A stretch of 64,000 nt of DNA from Pontibacter fetidus (GCF_010119545.1 NZ_JAAEAA010000019.1:1-64000); one strand, 5' to 3'. Numbered from the stretch's first letter, positions 36,755 to 46,304 are shown. Notes: a model not told the origin generated them from the sequence alone. A program made the numbers and translations.

Positions 36755-38704
36755 TTATTTTGCTGGCTGATCAGCTCTTGGTATTACTCTGAACTCTGTT
36801 CTTCTGTTCAGCTGCATGTTTTCAGCAGATGTGTTTGGTACAGCTGGCTTGCGCTCGCCGTAGCTAACAGTTACTAAACGCCTTTCAGAGATGCCTTTGC
36901 TCTTCAGGTACTCGTAAGCGGCAACAGCACGGTTCTCACCAAGTTTCAGGTTATACTCATCGTTTGCACGCGAGTCGCAGTGGCCTTCTATACTTACGTT
37001 AACTAGCGGGTTAGCTTTCAGGTAAGCAACTACTCTGTCCAGCTCGTTTACTGACTGTGGTCTCAGGTTATACTCATCCGTATCAAAATAGATCGGTTTC
37101 ATAGCCATCATGCCGGTACGGGTAGCTGTAGTATCTACGTAATCGATGTAGAAGTTACGAACTATAGTTGTGGTGTCGTTTAAAGACATCGGCACTTCCA
37201 GTTCTTCCATCGTGATCTGCTTGCCATCTTTGGAAACCTGTACCTGGAAATTACGGCCAGAAAGAACATCAACCTGGTAGAAACCTGAATCAGGACGTGT
37301 TACATCGCGGTAAGAGATCGGGCGCTTATCAGCCTGCAGACCGTTAAAGATCAGCTCCACACCTGGTATTGCCATGCTATCTACTTTAGAGAACACCTGG
37401 CCCTGCACACGCACGTTACGGATATAGTTGATCGTATAGATATCTTTTTCACCGTAACCGCCTATTCTGTAAGACGATAAATATGCGTAGCTGCCATCCG
37501 GGCTTAAACGATAATAAGTATCATCATCCGGGGTGTTTACAGGCGAACCCATGTTAACAGGCTTAGCCCATCTTCTGGCTACTGAGTCGTATTTTGAAGC
37601 AAAGATATCGTAACCGCCCATGGTGTTGTGGCCCATAGAAGCAAAGTATAACGTACCGTTGTCCGCAAAGTAAGGGCTGTCATCATCGAATGGCGTATTG
37701 ATCGTGCTGCCTATGCTTTTCGGAGCTGCCCAGCTACCATCTGCATTGCGCTTCGATACATAAATATCCAGGTCGCCGTTTTCAGAGTAAGCACTTGTAG
37801 AGAAGTATAAGGTCTGGCCATCTTTTGTGATGAAGGCATCAGACTCATAATCTTTCGTGTTTATTTTATCGCCGATGCTTTTTGGTGCACCCCATGTACC
37901 GTCAGCCTGACGCTCAGCCACCATAATGTCGCCGTTGTTATCAGCACGGTAAAGCAGTAACTTGGTATCGTTATCAAAAAGCTGGATAGAAGCATCGTGG
38001 CTTGTGCTGTTCAGTTGGCCTGCAACTATTTTGGTCGGAGACCATTCGTCTTCGCCAATACGTGTAGACTCAAATATATCTTCATAATATTCGCCGTCAG
38101 CAGCTGGCTTGCCGCCTGTTGCTTCAGAGCTACGCGAAGTATAAAGCAGGTAGTTATCATCAGATGAGATAACCGGGCTGTGCTCTGAGTAAGCGGAGTT
38201 AACAACGCCACCTAAGTTCTTCACAAAAATATCTTTCGGGTTCTCCACTTCGCGCTTGGCATTGCGGGCATGCTGGATTAGCATGGCAAGTTCCTCACGG
38301 CGCTCTTCGTCGCGGCGGCGCAGGTTTTTCTGTGCTGCCTGGAAGTGCTCGATCGCGCTGTCGAAACGGTAGTTGATATGGTCGGCACGGCCCAGCCAGT
38401 ATTCCAGGTCACGGTCTACGTTTGGCTTAATTTTCTGGGCACGGTACAGATAATCTGCCGCTTTTTCTTTGTCGAAGGTCATGTAACTGATACCCGCGAA
38501 GTACAAAGCATCCGCATTGTTAGGGTCGTTTGCTAAAACCTGCTCGTAAAAAGGAACAGCCGCCCTGTAGTTTTCTTTAGCGAATAGCTTGTTTCCACTA
38601 CGAATCAGCTTTCTGTTGCTTTGCGCTGATGCCGAAACGGCTAACAAACACAAGAGGGCGAACAGTAAAGAAAATCGTGAAAACGATTTGGCTAATTGAT
38701 TCAT
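36755..38704 (-). CDS. PorE-like TPR / PD40 beta-propeller / OmpA protein
   Basis: A 649-residue envelope protein. A signal peptide ends at about 28 (VSASAQ), then TPR repeats (about 30-140), a PD40/WD40-like propeller with repeated DIY/DIF and LYF/LYFAS units (about 165-430), a carboxypeptidase-regulatory-like fold (about 440-510), and a C-terminal OmpA peptidoglycan-binding domain (about 540-640, IYFDTDEYNLRPQS, GHCDSRANDEYNLKLGENRA in part). This is the domain order of PorE, a peptidoglycan-anchored part of type IX secretion, but Bacteroidota have several such paralogs, so the assignment to PorE itself is uncertain. Confidence 0.85.
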   Translation of the reverse strand: MNQLAKSFSRFSLLFALLCLLAVSASAQSNRKLIRSGNKLFAKENYRAAVPFYEQVLANDPNNADALYFAGISYMTFDKEKAADYLYRAQKIKPNVDRDLEYWLGRADHINYRFDSAIEHFQAAQKNLRRRDEERREELAMLIQHARNAKREVENPKDIFVKNLGGVVNSAYSEHSPVISSDDNYLLYTSRSSEATGGKPAADGEYYEDIFESTRIGEDEWSPTKIVAGQLNSTSHDASIQLFDNDTKLLLYRADNNGDIMVAERQADGTWGAPKSIGDKINTKDYESDAFITKDGQTLYFSTSAYSENGDLDIYVSKRNADGSWAAPKSIGSTINTPFDDDSPYFADNGTLYFASMGHNTMGGYDIFASKYDSVARRWAKPVNMGSPVNTPDDDTYYRLSPDGSYAYLSSYRIGGYGEKDIYTINYIRNVRVQGQVFSKVDSMAIPGVELIFNGLQADKRPISYRDVTRPDSGFYQVDVLSGRNFQVQVSKDGKQITMEELEVPMSLNDTTTIVRNFYIDYVDTTATRTGMMAMKPIYFDTDEYNLRPQSVNELDRVVAYLKANPLVNVSIEGHCDSRANDEYNLKLGENRAVAAYEYLKSKGISERRLVTVSYGERKPAVPNTSAENMQLNRRTEFRVIPRADQPAK

Positions 38705-39068
38705 GTTGTAAAGGTTTGTTATACTTTATTGGTTTGACTGAAGTGTGAAATTGGTAAGCGAAAAGCACTGTGTGCCTTTGTTTCGCATCTATACGAGCAA
38801 TATTAAAATTGGTATATGTTTGTATATAATTAATTCCTGTTTAACGCAAAAAACTGGAGTATACCCCATGTTGTAGCCTTTGCAAGACACCGGAATAAAC
38901 TATAAAACGATACAGCAACTATAATATTACTAATATACAATTGAATAAAGGCAAATATATAAAAAATATAGTATTTATATATGTTCAGCTTTTGTTTTAT
39001 AATTTAAAAACAAAAAAATGCCTCGTTATTTTAGTAACAAGGCATTTTTGTTTGCTTAAAGCAAGTAA
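38705..39068. other. AT-rich intergenic gap between the two TPR/PD40 genes
   Basis: 364 bp, very AT-rich (TATATAAAAAATATAG near 38956). It contains the terminator at 39010-39053 and a possible minus-strand -7 element TATATTTG at 38952-38959, far (about 250 bp) from the downstream start, which would imply a long leader. No gene is seen. Confidence 0.5.
39010..39053 (-). terminator. Terminator of the TPR/PD40 gene
   Basis: ACAAAAAAATGCCTCGTTA pairs with TAACAAGGCATTTTTGTTT (minor mismatch), with T-rich flanks. Confidence 0.8.
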
Positions 39069-40316
39069 TTATTTTTTCAGCAACACGATCTGGTAGATGT
39101 CCTGCGACCCCATACCGCCCGGCCTGTCTGATGAAAAGAAGGCTGAAGTACGGTTACGGTCTAAGGTAAAGTACAGGTCATCGTGGGGCGAGTTGATCGG
39201 GAAGCCTACATTCTGCACATTCTGCCACGTTCCGTCGCGCATGGTAGCTTTAAAAATATCGAAACCACCCATTGAGTTGTGGCCACGTGAGCTGAAGTAT
39301 AGCGTTTTGGTCTTGCTGTCTACAAAAGCAGCGTCTTCGTCGTAAGCGGTGTTTATGGCTGCTCCCAGGTTTATGGCCGCACTCCAGGTCCCATCCGGAA
39401 AGCGCTGGCTCACATACAGGTCAAGGCCCCCGAAACCGCCCGGCCTGTCGCTGGCAAAAAAGGCAAATGTACCGTCCTCAGTAATATGCACTGACGTTTC
39501 GTTGGCCAGCTGGCTCAGCGGGATCGGTAATGGTTTTGGGTTTACCCATGCCCCTTTTGTCTGGTCAAAACTGCGCAGGCCTTCTGCGGCCGCATAAGTA
39601 TACAACTGGTTACCGTTAGGCGATATAGTTACAATGGCATGGCCACGTTTTGTATCATGCGCCGGCAAATATTCTTTGGATGGTTGCCACTCCCCTTTTA
39701 CTTTTCTTGATATTCGGATCTGTTCCGGCCCTTCAGGGGCATCGTGGGCGGTAAAAAGTAAAACCGAGTCGTTGGCAGTAAGTACAGGTACATATTCCAC
39801 TTCTTTTGAGTTTACAGCTGCGCCCAGGTTCACTACCTGTGCTACCGATGGCTGCACCATCAATGCCTGACCTGCATTGCACTCATCAATCCGCTTCCGG
39901 ATCACTTCTACATAATTCCAGTCGGCGCGGCCGGTGCTGTAAATTTCCTGCTGGTAGTATTTTTTGGCTTCCTCAAACTCATAGTTCTGGTGCAATGCCT
40001 CTGCCAGGTTAACTATAACTTTCTGCCCAAACTTAGGATCCAGTTCATACACTTTCTGCAGGCATAGTTTGGCTTTGCGCGGGTCACGGAGCTCCAGCCA
40101 ACTGATGCCCAGCCTGTAAAGTGCCTGCACATTATTCGGGTCTTTTTCAAGCGCTTTCTGGTACCATTCTGCAGCTTCAGCAAAATCGGCTTTCGCATAC
40201 GCTTTGTCGGCGCGGCGCATTGTTGCATCCGGCGTGTTCATGCTGCTGCAAACTATAACCAACAGCAATAGCAGGCTGTAAATAGCTTTAGGAGAACAGA
40301 ACCTATACTGTTTCAT
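39069..40316 (-). CDS. TPR / PD40 beta-propeller protein without OmpA domain
   Basis: A 415-residue exported protein: signal peptide (about 1-25), TPR repeats (about 30-140; AEAAEWYQKALEKDPNNVQAL in part), then a PD40-type propeller (about 165-410) with repeated FFSSDRPGG-like blades (FFASDRPGGFGGLDLY, LYFSSRGHNSMGGFDIF, FFSSDRPGGMGSQDIY). It resembles the N-terminal two-thirds of the PorE-like neighbour, so it is probably a duplicated relative that lacks the peptidoglycan anchor. Function unknown. It is divergent from engB. Confidence 0.82.
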   Translation of the reverse strand: MKQYRFCSPKAIYSLLLLLVIVCSSMNTPDATMRRADKAYAKADFAEAAEWYQKALEKDPNNVQALYRLGISWLELRDPRKAKLCLQKVYELDPKFGQKVIVNLAEALHQNYEFEEAKKYYQQEIYSTGRADWNYVEVIRKRIDECNAGQALMVQPSVAQVVNLGAAVNSKEVEYVPVLTANDSVLLFTAHDAPEGPEQIRISRKVKGEWQPSKEYLPAHDTKRGHAIVTISPNGNQLYTYAAAEGLRSFDQTKGAWVNPKPLPIPLSQLANETSVHITEDGTFAFFASDRPGGFGGLDLYVSQRFPDGTWSAAINLGAAINTAYDEDAAFVDSKTKTLYFSSRGHNSMGGFDIFKATMRDGTWQNVQNVGFPINSPHDDLYFTLDRNRTSAFFSSDRPGGMGSQDIYQIVLLKK

Positions 40317-40383
40317 TTTTTTAGGCGTTATAAGGGATATGCCCGGGTTAAAAGCACATTCTTCAAATTTGGCAAATAAAATG

Positions 40384-40391
40384 TACCTTTG
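40384..40391 (+). promoter_or_regulatory. Candidate promoter -7 element for engB
   Basis: TACCTTTG matches TAnnTTTG. The ATG is about 108 bp further on, so the leader would be long. Confidence 0.45.
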
Positions 40392-40498
40392 TTAGCGCTT
40401 AAGTTTCTGTGATCAGTTGCTTAAGTTAACAGTTTTATACATTTTGGAACCCCTATATTACAAATTTCCGGGCACCAGAACAAATCAGAAGCAGTAGG

Positions 40499-41107
40499 AT
40501 GGTAATTAAAGAAGCAAAATTTTTGATGAGCAACACCCGGGTAGAGGAATGCCCGGCTCCGGATAAACCGGAATATGCCTTTATTGGCCGTTCTAATGTG
40601 GGAAAATCCTCGCTTATCAATATGCTTACCGAGCACAAGGGACTTGCCAAAACATCTGCTTCGCCAGGCAAAACGCAGCTCATCAACCACTTCCTGATAA
40701 ACGACACCTGGTACCTGGTGGATTTGCCGGGTTATGGGTATGCTAAAGTCAGCAAAGGTTCGCGCGACGACTGGCGCAAAATGATCAATTATTACTTCCA
40801 GAAACGCGAGAACCTGACCTGTGTGTTTGTGCTGATCGATTCGCGGCATGAGCCCATGAAAACCGATCTGGATTTTATAAATCACCTGGGCCAACTGGGT
40901 GTGCCATTTGTGCTGGTTTTTACCAAAGCAGATAAGCAATCTTCGGTAAAAACGGATTCAACTATAGCTGCGTACAAGCGTACATTGCTGCAAACCTGGG
41001 ACGAGCTGCCGAATATCTTTGTAACTTCGTCAGAGAAAAGAGTTGGCCGCGACGAATTGCTGGCATTTATAGATGGCGTAAACGCGCAGGTACAAACGCA
41101 GCAATAG
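40499..41107 (+). CDS. engB: Ribosome biogenesis GTPase EngB (YihA/YsxC)
   Basis: GTPase assisting 50S subunit assembly, 202 residues. G1 GRSNVGKSSLIN (30-41), G2 region TSASPGKTQ (52-60), G3 VDLPGYGYAK (about 73-82) and G4 TKADK (about 141-145) are all visible. A long open frame on the opposite strand (40421-40939) is a shadow. A TonB-domain protein and a DUF5606 protein follow in the same direction with short spacers. Confidence 0.96.
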   Translation: MVIKEAKFLMSNTRVEECPAPDKPEYAFIGRSNVGKSSLINMLTEHKGLAKTSASPGKTQLINHFLINDTWYLVDLPGYGYAKVSKGSRDDWRKMINYYFQKRENLTCVFVLIDSRHEPMKTDLDFINHLGQLGVPFVLVFTKADKQSSVKTDSTIAAYKRTLLQTWDELPNIFVTSSEKRVGRDELLAFIDGVNAQVQTQQ

Positions 41108-41141
41108 CCCTGTTATATTTAATTTTAAAGCGAAACCCCTT

Positions 41142-41549
41142 ATGAAAACTAAAATCTCATTATTGTTTCTTTTATTTGCCTTTACGGCCATTACTACTGC
41201 CAGCGCCCAAACGGCTGCCAGCACCGAAAAGAAGACTGAAAAACCAGCTTATTGGGTATCTGATAAAGTATTGCCGGCAGCTGAGCACTATGAAGGTGGC
41301 AAAGAAGCCATGTATGAATTTATCGGTAAAGAGCTGAAATACCCGGCCCTTGCCAAGCGCAACCGTGTGCAGGGCGAGTGCATTATAGGCTTCACAATTG
41401 AAGAAGATGGCTCTACTACTGGTTTTAAAGTGCTGCGCAATGCAGGTGCCGGTACCGGTGAGGAAGCACTTCGTATTGCCAGATTGCTTAAATTTAAAGC
41501 GCCAGGCTACGCCATGAATGTGAGCGTGCCCATTATGTTTAAACTATAA
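41142..41549 (+). CDS. Secreted TonB C-terminal domain protein
   Basis: A 135-residue protein with a signal peptide (about 1-23, TTASAQ) and a TonB C-terminal fold (about 55-135: FIGKELKYPALAKRNRVQGE, GFTIEEDGS, LLKFKAPGYAMNVSVPIMF). Unlike true TonB it lacks the proline-rich span and the membrane anchor remains only as a cleavable signal, so it probably acts as a free periplasmic or outer-membrane adapter. Such stand-alone domains are frequent in Bacteroidota. Partner unknown. Confidence 0.87.
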   Translation: MKTKISLLFLLFAFTAITTASAQTAASTEKKTEKPAYWVSDKVLPAAEHYEGGKEAMYEFIGKELKYPALAKRNRVQGECIIGFTIEEDGSTTGFKVLRNAGAGTGEEALRIARLLKFKAPGYAMNVSVPIMFKL

Positions 41550-41570
41550 TAAAAAGCAATAATCCTTATT

Positions 41571-42098
41571 ATGCCTATTGATTTAAGACAAGTTGCAGCC
41601 ATTTCCGGCATGAACGGCCTGTACCGCGTGGTAGCCCCTACCCGTACCGGTGTTATCGTAGAATCGTTATCAGACAAGCCGCAGCGTTTGGTGGCCCAGG
41701 CGCGCCAGCGTATGTCGTTGCTTGACGAGATCTCGATCTATACAACCGACGAGGAAACAACTGTACCACTAGCCGAAGTGTTTGACCGCATAAACGAAAA
41801 ATTTGGCGACAACCTGCCATTAAGCGAAAAACCAGCCGATAGCGAGTACAAAGCATTTCTGGAAGCGGTAATGCCTGATTTTGATGAAGAGCGTGTTTAC
41901 GTTTCGGATATGAAGAAACTGGCCAACTGGTATAAGATAGTGAAACAGCACATTGGTTTTAAGGAAGCTGAGAAAGCAGAGAAACCAAAGAAAGCTGAAA
42001 AAGCAGAAAAGCCAGCCAAAGCCGCGAAAGCTGAAACGGAAGCCACTGACGCTAAACCAGAGGCAGAAGAAGGAAAAAAAGCGACAAAGAAAAAATAG
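41571..42098 (+). CDS. DUF5606 family protein with Lys/Ala/Glu-rich tail
   Basis: A 175-residue cytoplasmic protein. Residues 1-130 match the DUF5606 family as I remember it (DLRQVAAISGMNGLYRVVAP, then GVIVESLSDKP). The C-terminal 45 residues are a low-complexity repeat of AEKPKKAEKAEK type, a basic-acidic tail resembling those of nucleic-acid-binding or histone-like proteins. The function of the family is unknown. It is 21 bp after the TonB-domain gene and is closed by a terminator. Confidence 0.8.
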   Translation: MPIDLRQVAAISGMNGLYRVVAPTRTGVIVESLSDKPQRLVAQARQRMSLLDEISIYTTDEETTVPLAEVFDRINEKFGDNLPLSEKPADSEYKAFLEAVMPDFDEERVYVSDMKKLANWYKIVKQHIGFKEAEKAEKPKKAEKAEKPAKAAKAETEATDAKPEAEEGKKATKKK

Positions 42099-42108
42099 CA
42101 ATTAACGT

Positions 42109-42141
42109 ACAAAGGCCTTCTGATAAAGAAGGCCTTTTTGT
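42109..42141 (+). terminator. Terminator of the engB cluster
   Basis: ACAAAGGCCTTCT pairs with AGAAGGCCTTTTTGT around a 5-nt loop. Confidence 0.85.
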
Positions 42142-42165
42142 TTTTTAGCAACTATAGTTTCGGAA

Positions 42166-42477
42166 ATGGAATACGCAGCAGTTATACTATCGGGGGCCGC
42201 ACAGCAATTGCAAAAGTTGTTTCAGACGGATGAGCTGCAACCAACCCATAACCTGCAGGAGCTGCAGCAAAGAGTAGCTAAAGCTGTGTTATACTTACTG
42301 CAAACAGACCTTAGCCGCCTGCTGAATATACTTTACCGAATTGATGTAGAAGAACAACAGGTAAAGCAGGCCATGTTGGCCCCATCAGAACCCGAGGTAG
42401 CCGAACGCATTGCCCGGTTAATAATAAAGCGGGAACTGCAAAAGGCGCAGACCCGCTTTATCTATCGTGCTAATTAA
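42166..42477 (+). CDS. Small helical protein, unknown function
   Basis: A 103-residue, probably all-helical protein (MEYAAVILSGAAQQLQKLF at the start, RIARLIIKRELQKAQTRF near the end). Heptad-like Leu spacing suggests a coiled coil or helical bundle. I recognise no family. A CTATAGTT word lies 13 bp before the ATG. The gene is convergent with fbp, 8 bp apart. Confidence 0.65.
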   Translation: MEYAAVILSGAAQQLQKLFQTDELQPTHNLQELQQRVAKAVLYLLQTDLSRLLNILYRIDVEEQQVKQAMLAPSEPEVAERIARLIIKRELQKAQTRFIYRAN

Positions 42478-42485
42478 AGTATAGC

Positions 42486-43493
42486 TTATACTGCAGCTAC
42501 TTCACTTTTAATAAACTCCTCTACTTTATCTACCATCTCCGGCGAGCCGATAATTAGCGGGCAACGCTGGTGCAGTTCGGTAGGCTCAATTTCCATAATG
42601 CGGCGGTTACCATCAATTGCTTTACCACCTGCCTGCTCTACTATAAAAGCAAGTGCATTACACTCATACATCAGGCGCAGCTTGCCGTTTGGCGCTTTGG
42701 CCGTTGCCGGGTAAATATAAATCCCCCCTTTTAGTAGGTTTCTGTGGAAGTCAGCTACCAGGGAGCCGATGTAACGGGCGGAGTAATTGTTGTCTTTGCA
42801 ATAGCTCAGGTACTGCTTAATGCCTTCCGGGAAACTATTGATGCTGCCTTCGTTGCAGGAATAAACAGTACCATTTGCCGGTGTTTTAATATCAGGATGC
42901 GACAGGAAGAACTCGCCCAGCGAAGGATCATAAGTAAAGCCATTTACGCCGTGGCCGGTAGTATACACCAACATCGTAGATGAGCCATAGATCACATAGC
43001 CGGCTCCTACCTGTTGTGTTCCGCTCTGCAGGCAATCCTCCATAGTTCCGTCGCAGCCTGTATCTGATTTTCTTCTGTAAATAGAAAAAATCGTTCCAAT
43101 AGAGACGTTCACATCAATGTTAGAAGAACCATCTAAAGGATCTATTGCTACAATGTACTTGCCTTTCTTGTTACCGGTCTGAATTACCTCATCTTCTTCT
43201 TCCGAGATAATGGTACAAACCTCGCCGCCATTGCGCAGCGCTCTTATAAAACGTATGTTGGCAATCACGTCCAGCTTCTGCTGGTCTTCTCCCTGCACGT
43301 TCTGTTGGCCGTAGGCTCCGGTTACATCCAGCAGGCCGGCACGGTTAATTTCCCTATTCACGATTTTACCTGCAAGAGCAATATCACGCAGTAATTGAGA
43401 AAGTTCTCCGGTCGCAAACGGGAAAGCTTCCTGTTTTCTCATAATAAACCTGTCCAGGGTAGTGCCTACAGGTAAAGCAAGATTGAAATTCAT
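42486..43493 (-). CDS. fbp: Class I fructose-1,6-bisphosphatase
   Basis: Gluconeogenic phosphatase of 335 residues. Metal-binding and catalytic motifs are clear: SEEEDEV (about 98-104), [24 protein letters not shown] (in part, about 115-136), and [22 protein letters not shown] (in part), then IVEQAGGKA. It is divergent from an aspartate kinase gene, a pairing I recall from other Bacteroidota. A -7 element lies at 43532-43539. Confidence 0.96.
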   Translation of the reverse strand: MNFNLALPVGTTLDRFIMRKQEAFPFATGELSQLLRDIALAGKIVNREINRAGLLDVTGAYGQQNVQGEDQQKLDVIANIRFIRALRNGGEVCTIISEEEDEVIQTGNKKGKYIVAIDPLDGSSNIDVNVSIGTIFSIYRRKSDTGCDGTMEDCLQSGTQQVGAGYVIYGSSTMLVYTTGHGVNGFTYDPSLGEFFLSHPDIKTPANGTVYSCNEGSINSFPEGIKQYLSYCKDNNYSARYIGSLVADFHRNLLKGGIYIYPATAKAPNGKLRLMYECNALAFIVEQAGGKAIDGNRRIMEIEPTELHQRCPLIIGSPEMVDKVEEFIKSEVAAV

Positions 43494-43531
43494 AAGGGAA
43501 GTTGAGTTGGGTTGATCTATATATAGTAGTA

Positions 43532-43539
43532 CAAAAATA
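43532..43539 (-). promoter_or_regulatory. Candidate promoter -7 element for fbp
   Basis: TATTTTTG on the minus strand matches TAnnTTTG, 39 bp upstream of the fbp ATG. Confidence 0.5.
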
Positions 43540-43598
43540 TCATTTTTTGATTCATAAACGAAGGCTACTTATTTTTACGAGTTATAAACCTTAAGGGA

Positions 43599-44861
43599 AT
43601 GAAAATATATAAGTTTGGTGGTGCATCCGTAAAAAATGCCGACGCTTTCCGGAACCTTGCTCAGATTGTGCAGACCTATGGCGGCAATAAACAATTGCTT
43701 ATAGTTGTATCTGCTATGGGCAAAACTACCAATGCCCTTGAGTTGGTTTTTGACCTGGCGTATACTTACAAAGACTATAGCGAAGCTTTGCAGCAAAGCC
43801 GTGCTTACCACCAAGAAGTAGTACAGGCTTTGTTCCCGAACACTGGCAACCCTGTATACGAAGAGTTGGAGCACCTGTTTTCTAAATTAAACTATAGCTT
43901 ACAAAACCTGAACCGGCAGGTTGGCTACGACCAGCTTTACGACCAGACAGTAAGCTACGGGGAACTGCTGGCTTCTACAATTCTGCATCATTTTTTACAG
44001 GAACAGGGCCTTACCAATACCTGGGTTGACAGCCGCAAATACATACAAACCGACACTACCTGGCGCGAAGCTAAAATAGACTGGGACTGGAGCGAACGGC
44101 TTATAAAACGCGACCTGCCAACTATATTAGACGAACAGCTTATAGTTACCCAAGGCTTTTTAGGTGGCACTAACAACGGGCTGACCACAACGTTGGGCCG
44201 CGAAGGCTCTGATTTTAGCGGGGCTATTTTTGCTTATTGCCTGCAAGCCGAGGCCATGTATATCTGGAAAGATGTGGAAGGATTATTGAATGCGGATCCG
44301 AAATACTTTACTGACACGGTGCGCTACGCCGAAATATCATACCAGGAAACTGTTGAAATGGCTTACTATGGCGCTTCAGTTATACACCCTAAAACTATAA
44401 AACCCTTAGCCAACAGGTTAATCCCATTGTATGTAAAGTCTTTCCTGCACCCGTCCGGCGAAGGCACTAAAATATGCGACTGCCGATACCAGAAGCTGGC
44501 ACCTGCTTATATTATTAAAGAGAATCAATGCCTTATATCCTTCAGTGTTAAAGATTTTACCTTTATTTCTGAAAAAAACCTGGGTACCATATTTAATGCA
44601 CTTTCCGAACTTCGGTTAAAGATCAACCTAATGCAAAATTCGGCTATTTCTTTCTCGGTTTGCACCGATTGGAATGAAAACCGCTTGCAAAAACTTTTAC
44701 AAACCCTGCAGGATCAGTTTGTTATACACTATAACACAGGATTAGTATTGTATACTATAAAAAACTATGACTCTGAAAGCTTAAATAAAACTATAGCAGG
44801 AAAGGAAATTTTACTGGAGCAGCGCACCCGCACAACATTTCAGTTTGTGTGCAAGCAATAG
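43599..44861 (+). CDS. Aspartate kinase (monofunctional)
   Basis: First step of the aspartate amino-acid pathway. The 420 residues contain KFGGASVKNADAFRNL (5-20), GFLGGTNNGLTTTLGREGSDFSGAI (in part, about 186-209), DVEGLLNADPK and the C-terminal ACT-like regulatory part (about 305-420) with ISFSVKDFTFISEKNLG. No homoserine dehydrogenase is fused. It is divergent from fbp. Three CTATAG words lie within the gene, all read in the Tyr-Ser frame or the Ile frame. Confidence 0.92.
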   Translation: MKIYKFGGASVKNADAFRNLAQIVQTYGGNKQLLIVVSAMGKTTNALELVFDLAYTYKDYSEALQQSRAYHQEVVQALFPNTGNPVYEELEHLFSKLNYSLQNLNRQVGYDQLYDQTVSYGELLASTILHHFLQEQGLTNTWVDSRKYIQTDTTWREAKIDWDWSERLIKRDLPTILDEQLIVTQGFLGGTNNGLTTTLGREGSDFSGAIFAYCLQAEAMYIWKDVEGLLNADPKYFTDTVRYAEISYQETVEMAYYGASVIHPKTIKPLANRLIPLYVKSFLHPSGEGTKICDCRYQKLAPAYIIKENQCLISFSVKDFTFISEKNLGTIFNALSELRLKINLMQNSAISFSVCTDWNENRLQKLLQTLQDQFVIHYNTGLVLYTIKNYDSESLNKTIAGKEILLEQRTRTTFQFVCKQ

Positions 44862-44986
44862 CACGAAAGCTATATTTTTTAGATAACTTTGTAGAAGGAA
44901 TAGCAGAAAATCTACTATTTTTACAGCAACCAAAAATATAGGCTGCGTATATATAGGCTCTTGTCACGGCTATCATCCTCTACGTT

Positions 44987-45214
44987 ATGCAACCAGTTGA
45001 GAAAGTAAATAAGCTTTTTGTAGTAAAACTATTCCTGCTGTCAGGTTTATTATACTTAGGCTTTATACTGAAGGTGCCCCAATTTGTGAAGCCTGCCGAG
45101 GCCAGACCCTTAGAACAGTTTGCATTGCCTAACGAAAAACAAGAACCAAAACAAATAAAGAAACTATACTATAGGATGATCTCGGATACAGAACCGGAAG
45201 AGATCGCCATTTAA
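44987..45214 (+). CDS. Small membrane-anchored protein, unknown function
   Basis: A 75-residue protein with one N-terminal hydrophobic segment (about 12-28, FVVKLFLLSGLLYLGFIL) and a charged C-terminal part ending EPEEIAI. The topology suggests a short anchor with a periplasmic or cytoplasmic tail. I recognise no family. A terminator directly after the stop supports a real gene. Confidence 0.6.
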   Translation: MQPVEKVNKLFVVKLFLLSGLLYLGFILKVPQFVKPAEARPLEQFALPNEKQEPKQIKKLYYRMISDTEPEEIAI

Positions 45215-45219
45215 AATAT

Positions 45220-45243
45220 AAGCCCCGACCTACGCCGGGGCTT
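45220..45243 (+). terminator. Terminator of the small membrane protein gene
   Basis: AAGCCCCG pairs with CGGGGCTT, followed by a run of T residues. Confidence 0.82.
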
Positions 45244-45306
45244 TTTTTATGGCCTCTCCGCAAAAAGCATTAAATTCGCCAGTACATCAATCATGCTTTA
45301 CCAACT

Positions 45307-46080
45307 ATGGAATTTATACTTGTAACCCCGCAGGCACAGCCGCATGTTGCCCTCATCCAACTAAACCGCCCGAAAGAACTGAACGCCCTGAACCTGCAAC
45401 TGATGGGTGAATTGCGCGATGCCCTTAAGCAACTGGATGAAGACGAGAACGTGCGGGCTATAGTAATAACCGGTAACGAACGTGCTTTTGCAGCTGGCGC
45501 CGACATAAAACAAATGGCTGGCAAAACAGCTATCGATATGCTGAACATTGATCAGTTCTCTACCTGGGACCAGATCCGTAAAACCAAGAAGCCAATTATT
45601 GCTGCCGTATCGGGGTTTGCGTTGGGTGGAGGCTGCGAACTGGCTATGACCTGCGATATGATCATCGCCTCAGAGACAGCCATGTTTGGGCAGCCTGAAA
45701 TTAAGATCGGGGTGATGCCGGGCGCCGGCGGTACCCAACGCCTTACCAAAGCCATAGGCAAGGCAAAAGCCATGGAAATGGTGTTAACAGGCAAGTTTAT
45801 GCCCGCAGAGGAAGCTGAAAAGCAGGGTCTGATTAACCGTGTAGTGCCTGTAGAACTGTACCTGGAAGAAGCCTTTAAACTTGCTGGTGAGATTGCTCAG
45901 ATGTCTCCGGTAGCGGTGAAGCTGGCAAAAGAATCTGTGAACCGCGCTTTTGAAACACAACTGGATGAAGGCTTGTACTTTGAGCGCAAGAACTTTTATC
46001 TGTGTTTCGCCTCCGAAGACCAGACCGAAGGCATGAATGCTTTTGTGGAGAAACGCAGGCCGGAATTTAAGGGAAGATAG
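45307..46080 (+). CDS. Enoyl-CoA hydratase/isomerase
   Basis: Crotonase-fold enzyme of 257 residues, probably in beta-oxidation. The oxyanion-hole segments are [12 protein letters not shown] (about 59-70) and [13 protein letters not shown] (about 104-116). Both catalytic glutamates are in place: one in GGGCELAM and one in [20 protein letters not shown] (in part, about 128-147). The length and motifs match classical short-chain enoyl-CoA hydratases. It is monocistronic, followed by a composite repeat. Confidence 0.92.
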   Translation: MEFILVTPQAQPHVALIQLNRPKELNALNLQLMGELRDALKQLDEDENVRAIVITGNERAFAAGADIKQMAGKTAIDMLNIDQFSTWDQIRKTKKPIIAAVSGFALGGGCELAMTCDMIIASETAMFGQPEIKIGVMPGAGGTQRLTKAIGKAKAMEMVLTGKFMPAEEAEKQGLINRVVPVELYLEEAFKLAGEIAQMSPVAVKLAKESVNRAFETQLDEGLYFERKNFYLCFASEDQTEGMNAFVEKRRPEFKGR

Positions 46081-46083
46081 GTT

Positions 46084-46300
46084 CAAGTTAGAAAGTTAGA
46101 AAAGTATAAGTTAGAAAGTTTCTACACTCGTATTGTCATTTCGGACGGAGCGAGAAATCTGGATCATAACGTGATTCAGATTTCTCGCTCCGCTCGAAAT
46201 GACATTTTTTAGTTACCACTACTTCTTTAACCCCTAAACTCTCTAACTCTTAAACTATAAGTAACTTTCTAACTTCTAAACTTTTTAACTTTCTAACTTA
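46084..46300. repeat. Composite nested inverted repeat
   Basis: An outer AT-rich pair (AGTTAGAAAGTTAGAAAAGT at about 46086 facing AACTTTCTAAC blocks at 46262-46299) encloses an inner long hairpin at 46134-46205. The inner stem is TGTCATTTCG-gaCGGAGCGAGAAATCTG facing CAGATTTCTCGCTCCG-ctCGAAATGACA, with few mismatches. The inner sequence resembles a dispersed repeat of many Bacteroidota genomes (TCATTTCGA...GAGAAATCT). The outer element is the TTAGAAAGTTA family seen at 4951. Confidence 0.75.
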
Positions 46301-46304
46301 TTCC

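Noticed and set aside
40421..40939. 172-codon open frame antisense to engB
   Set aside because: engB motifs are unambiguous, and the antisense product resembles nothing.
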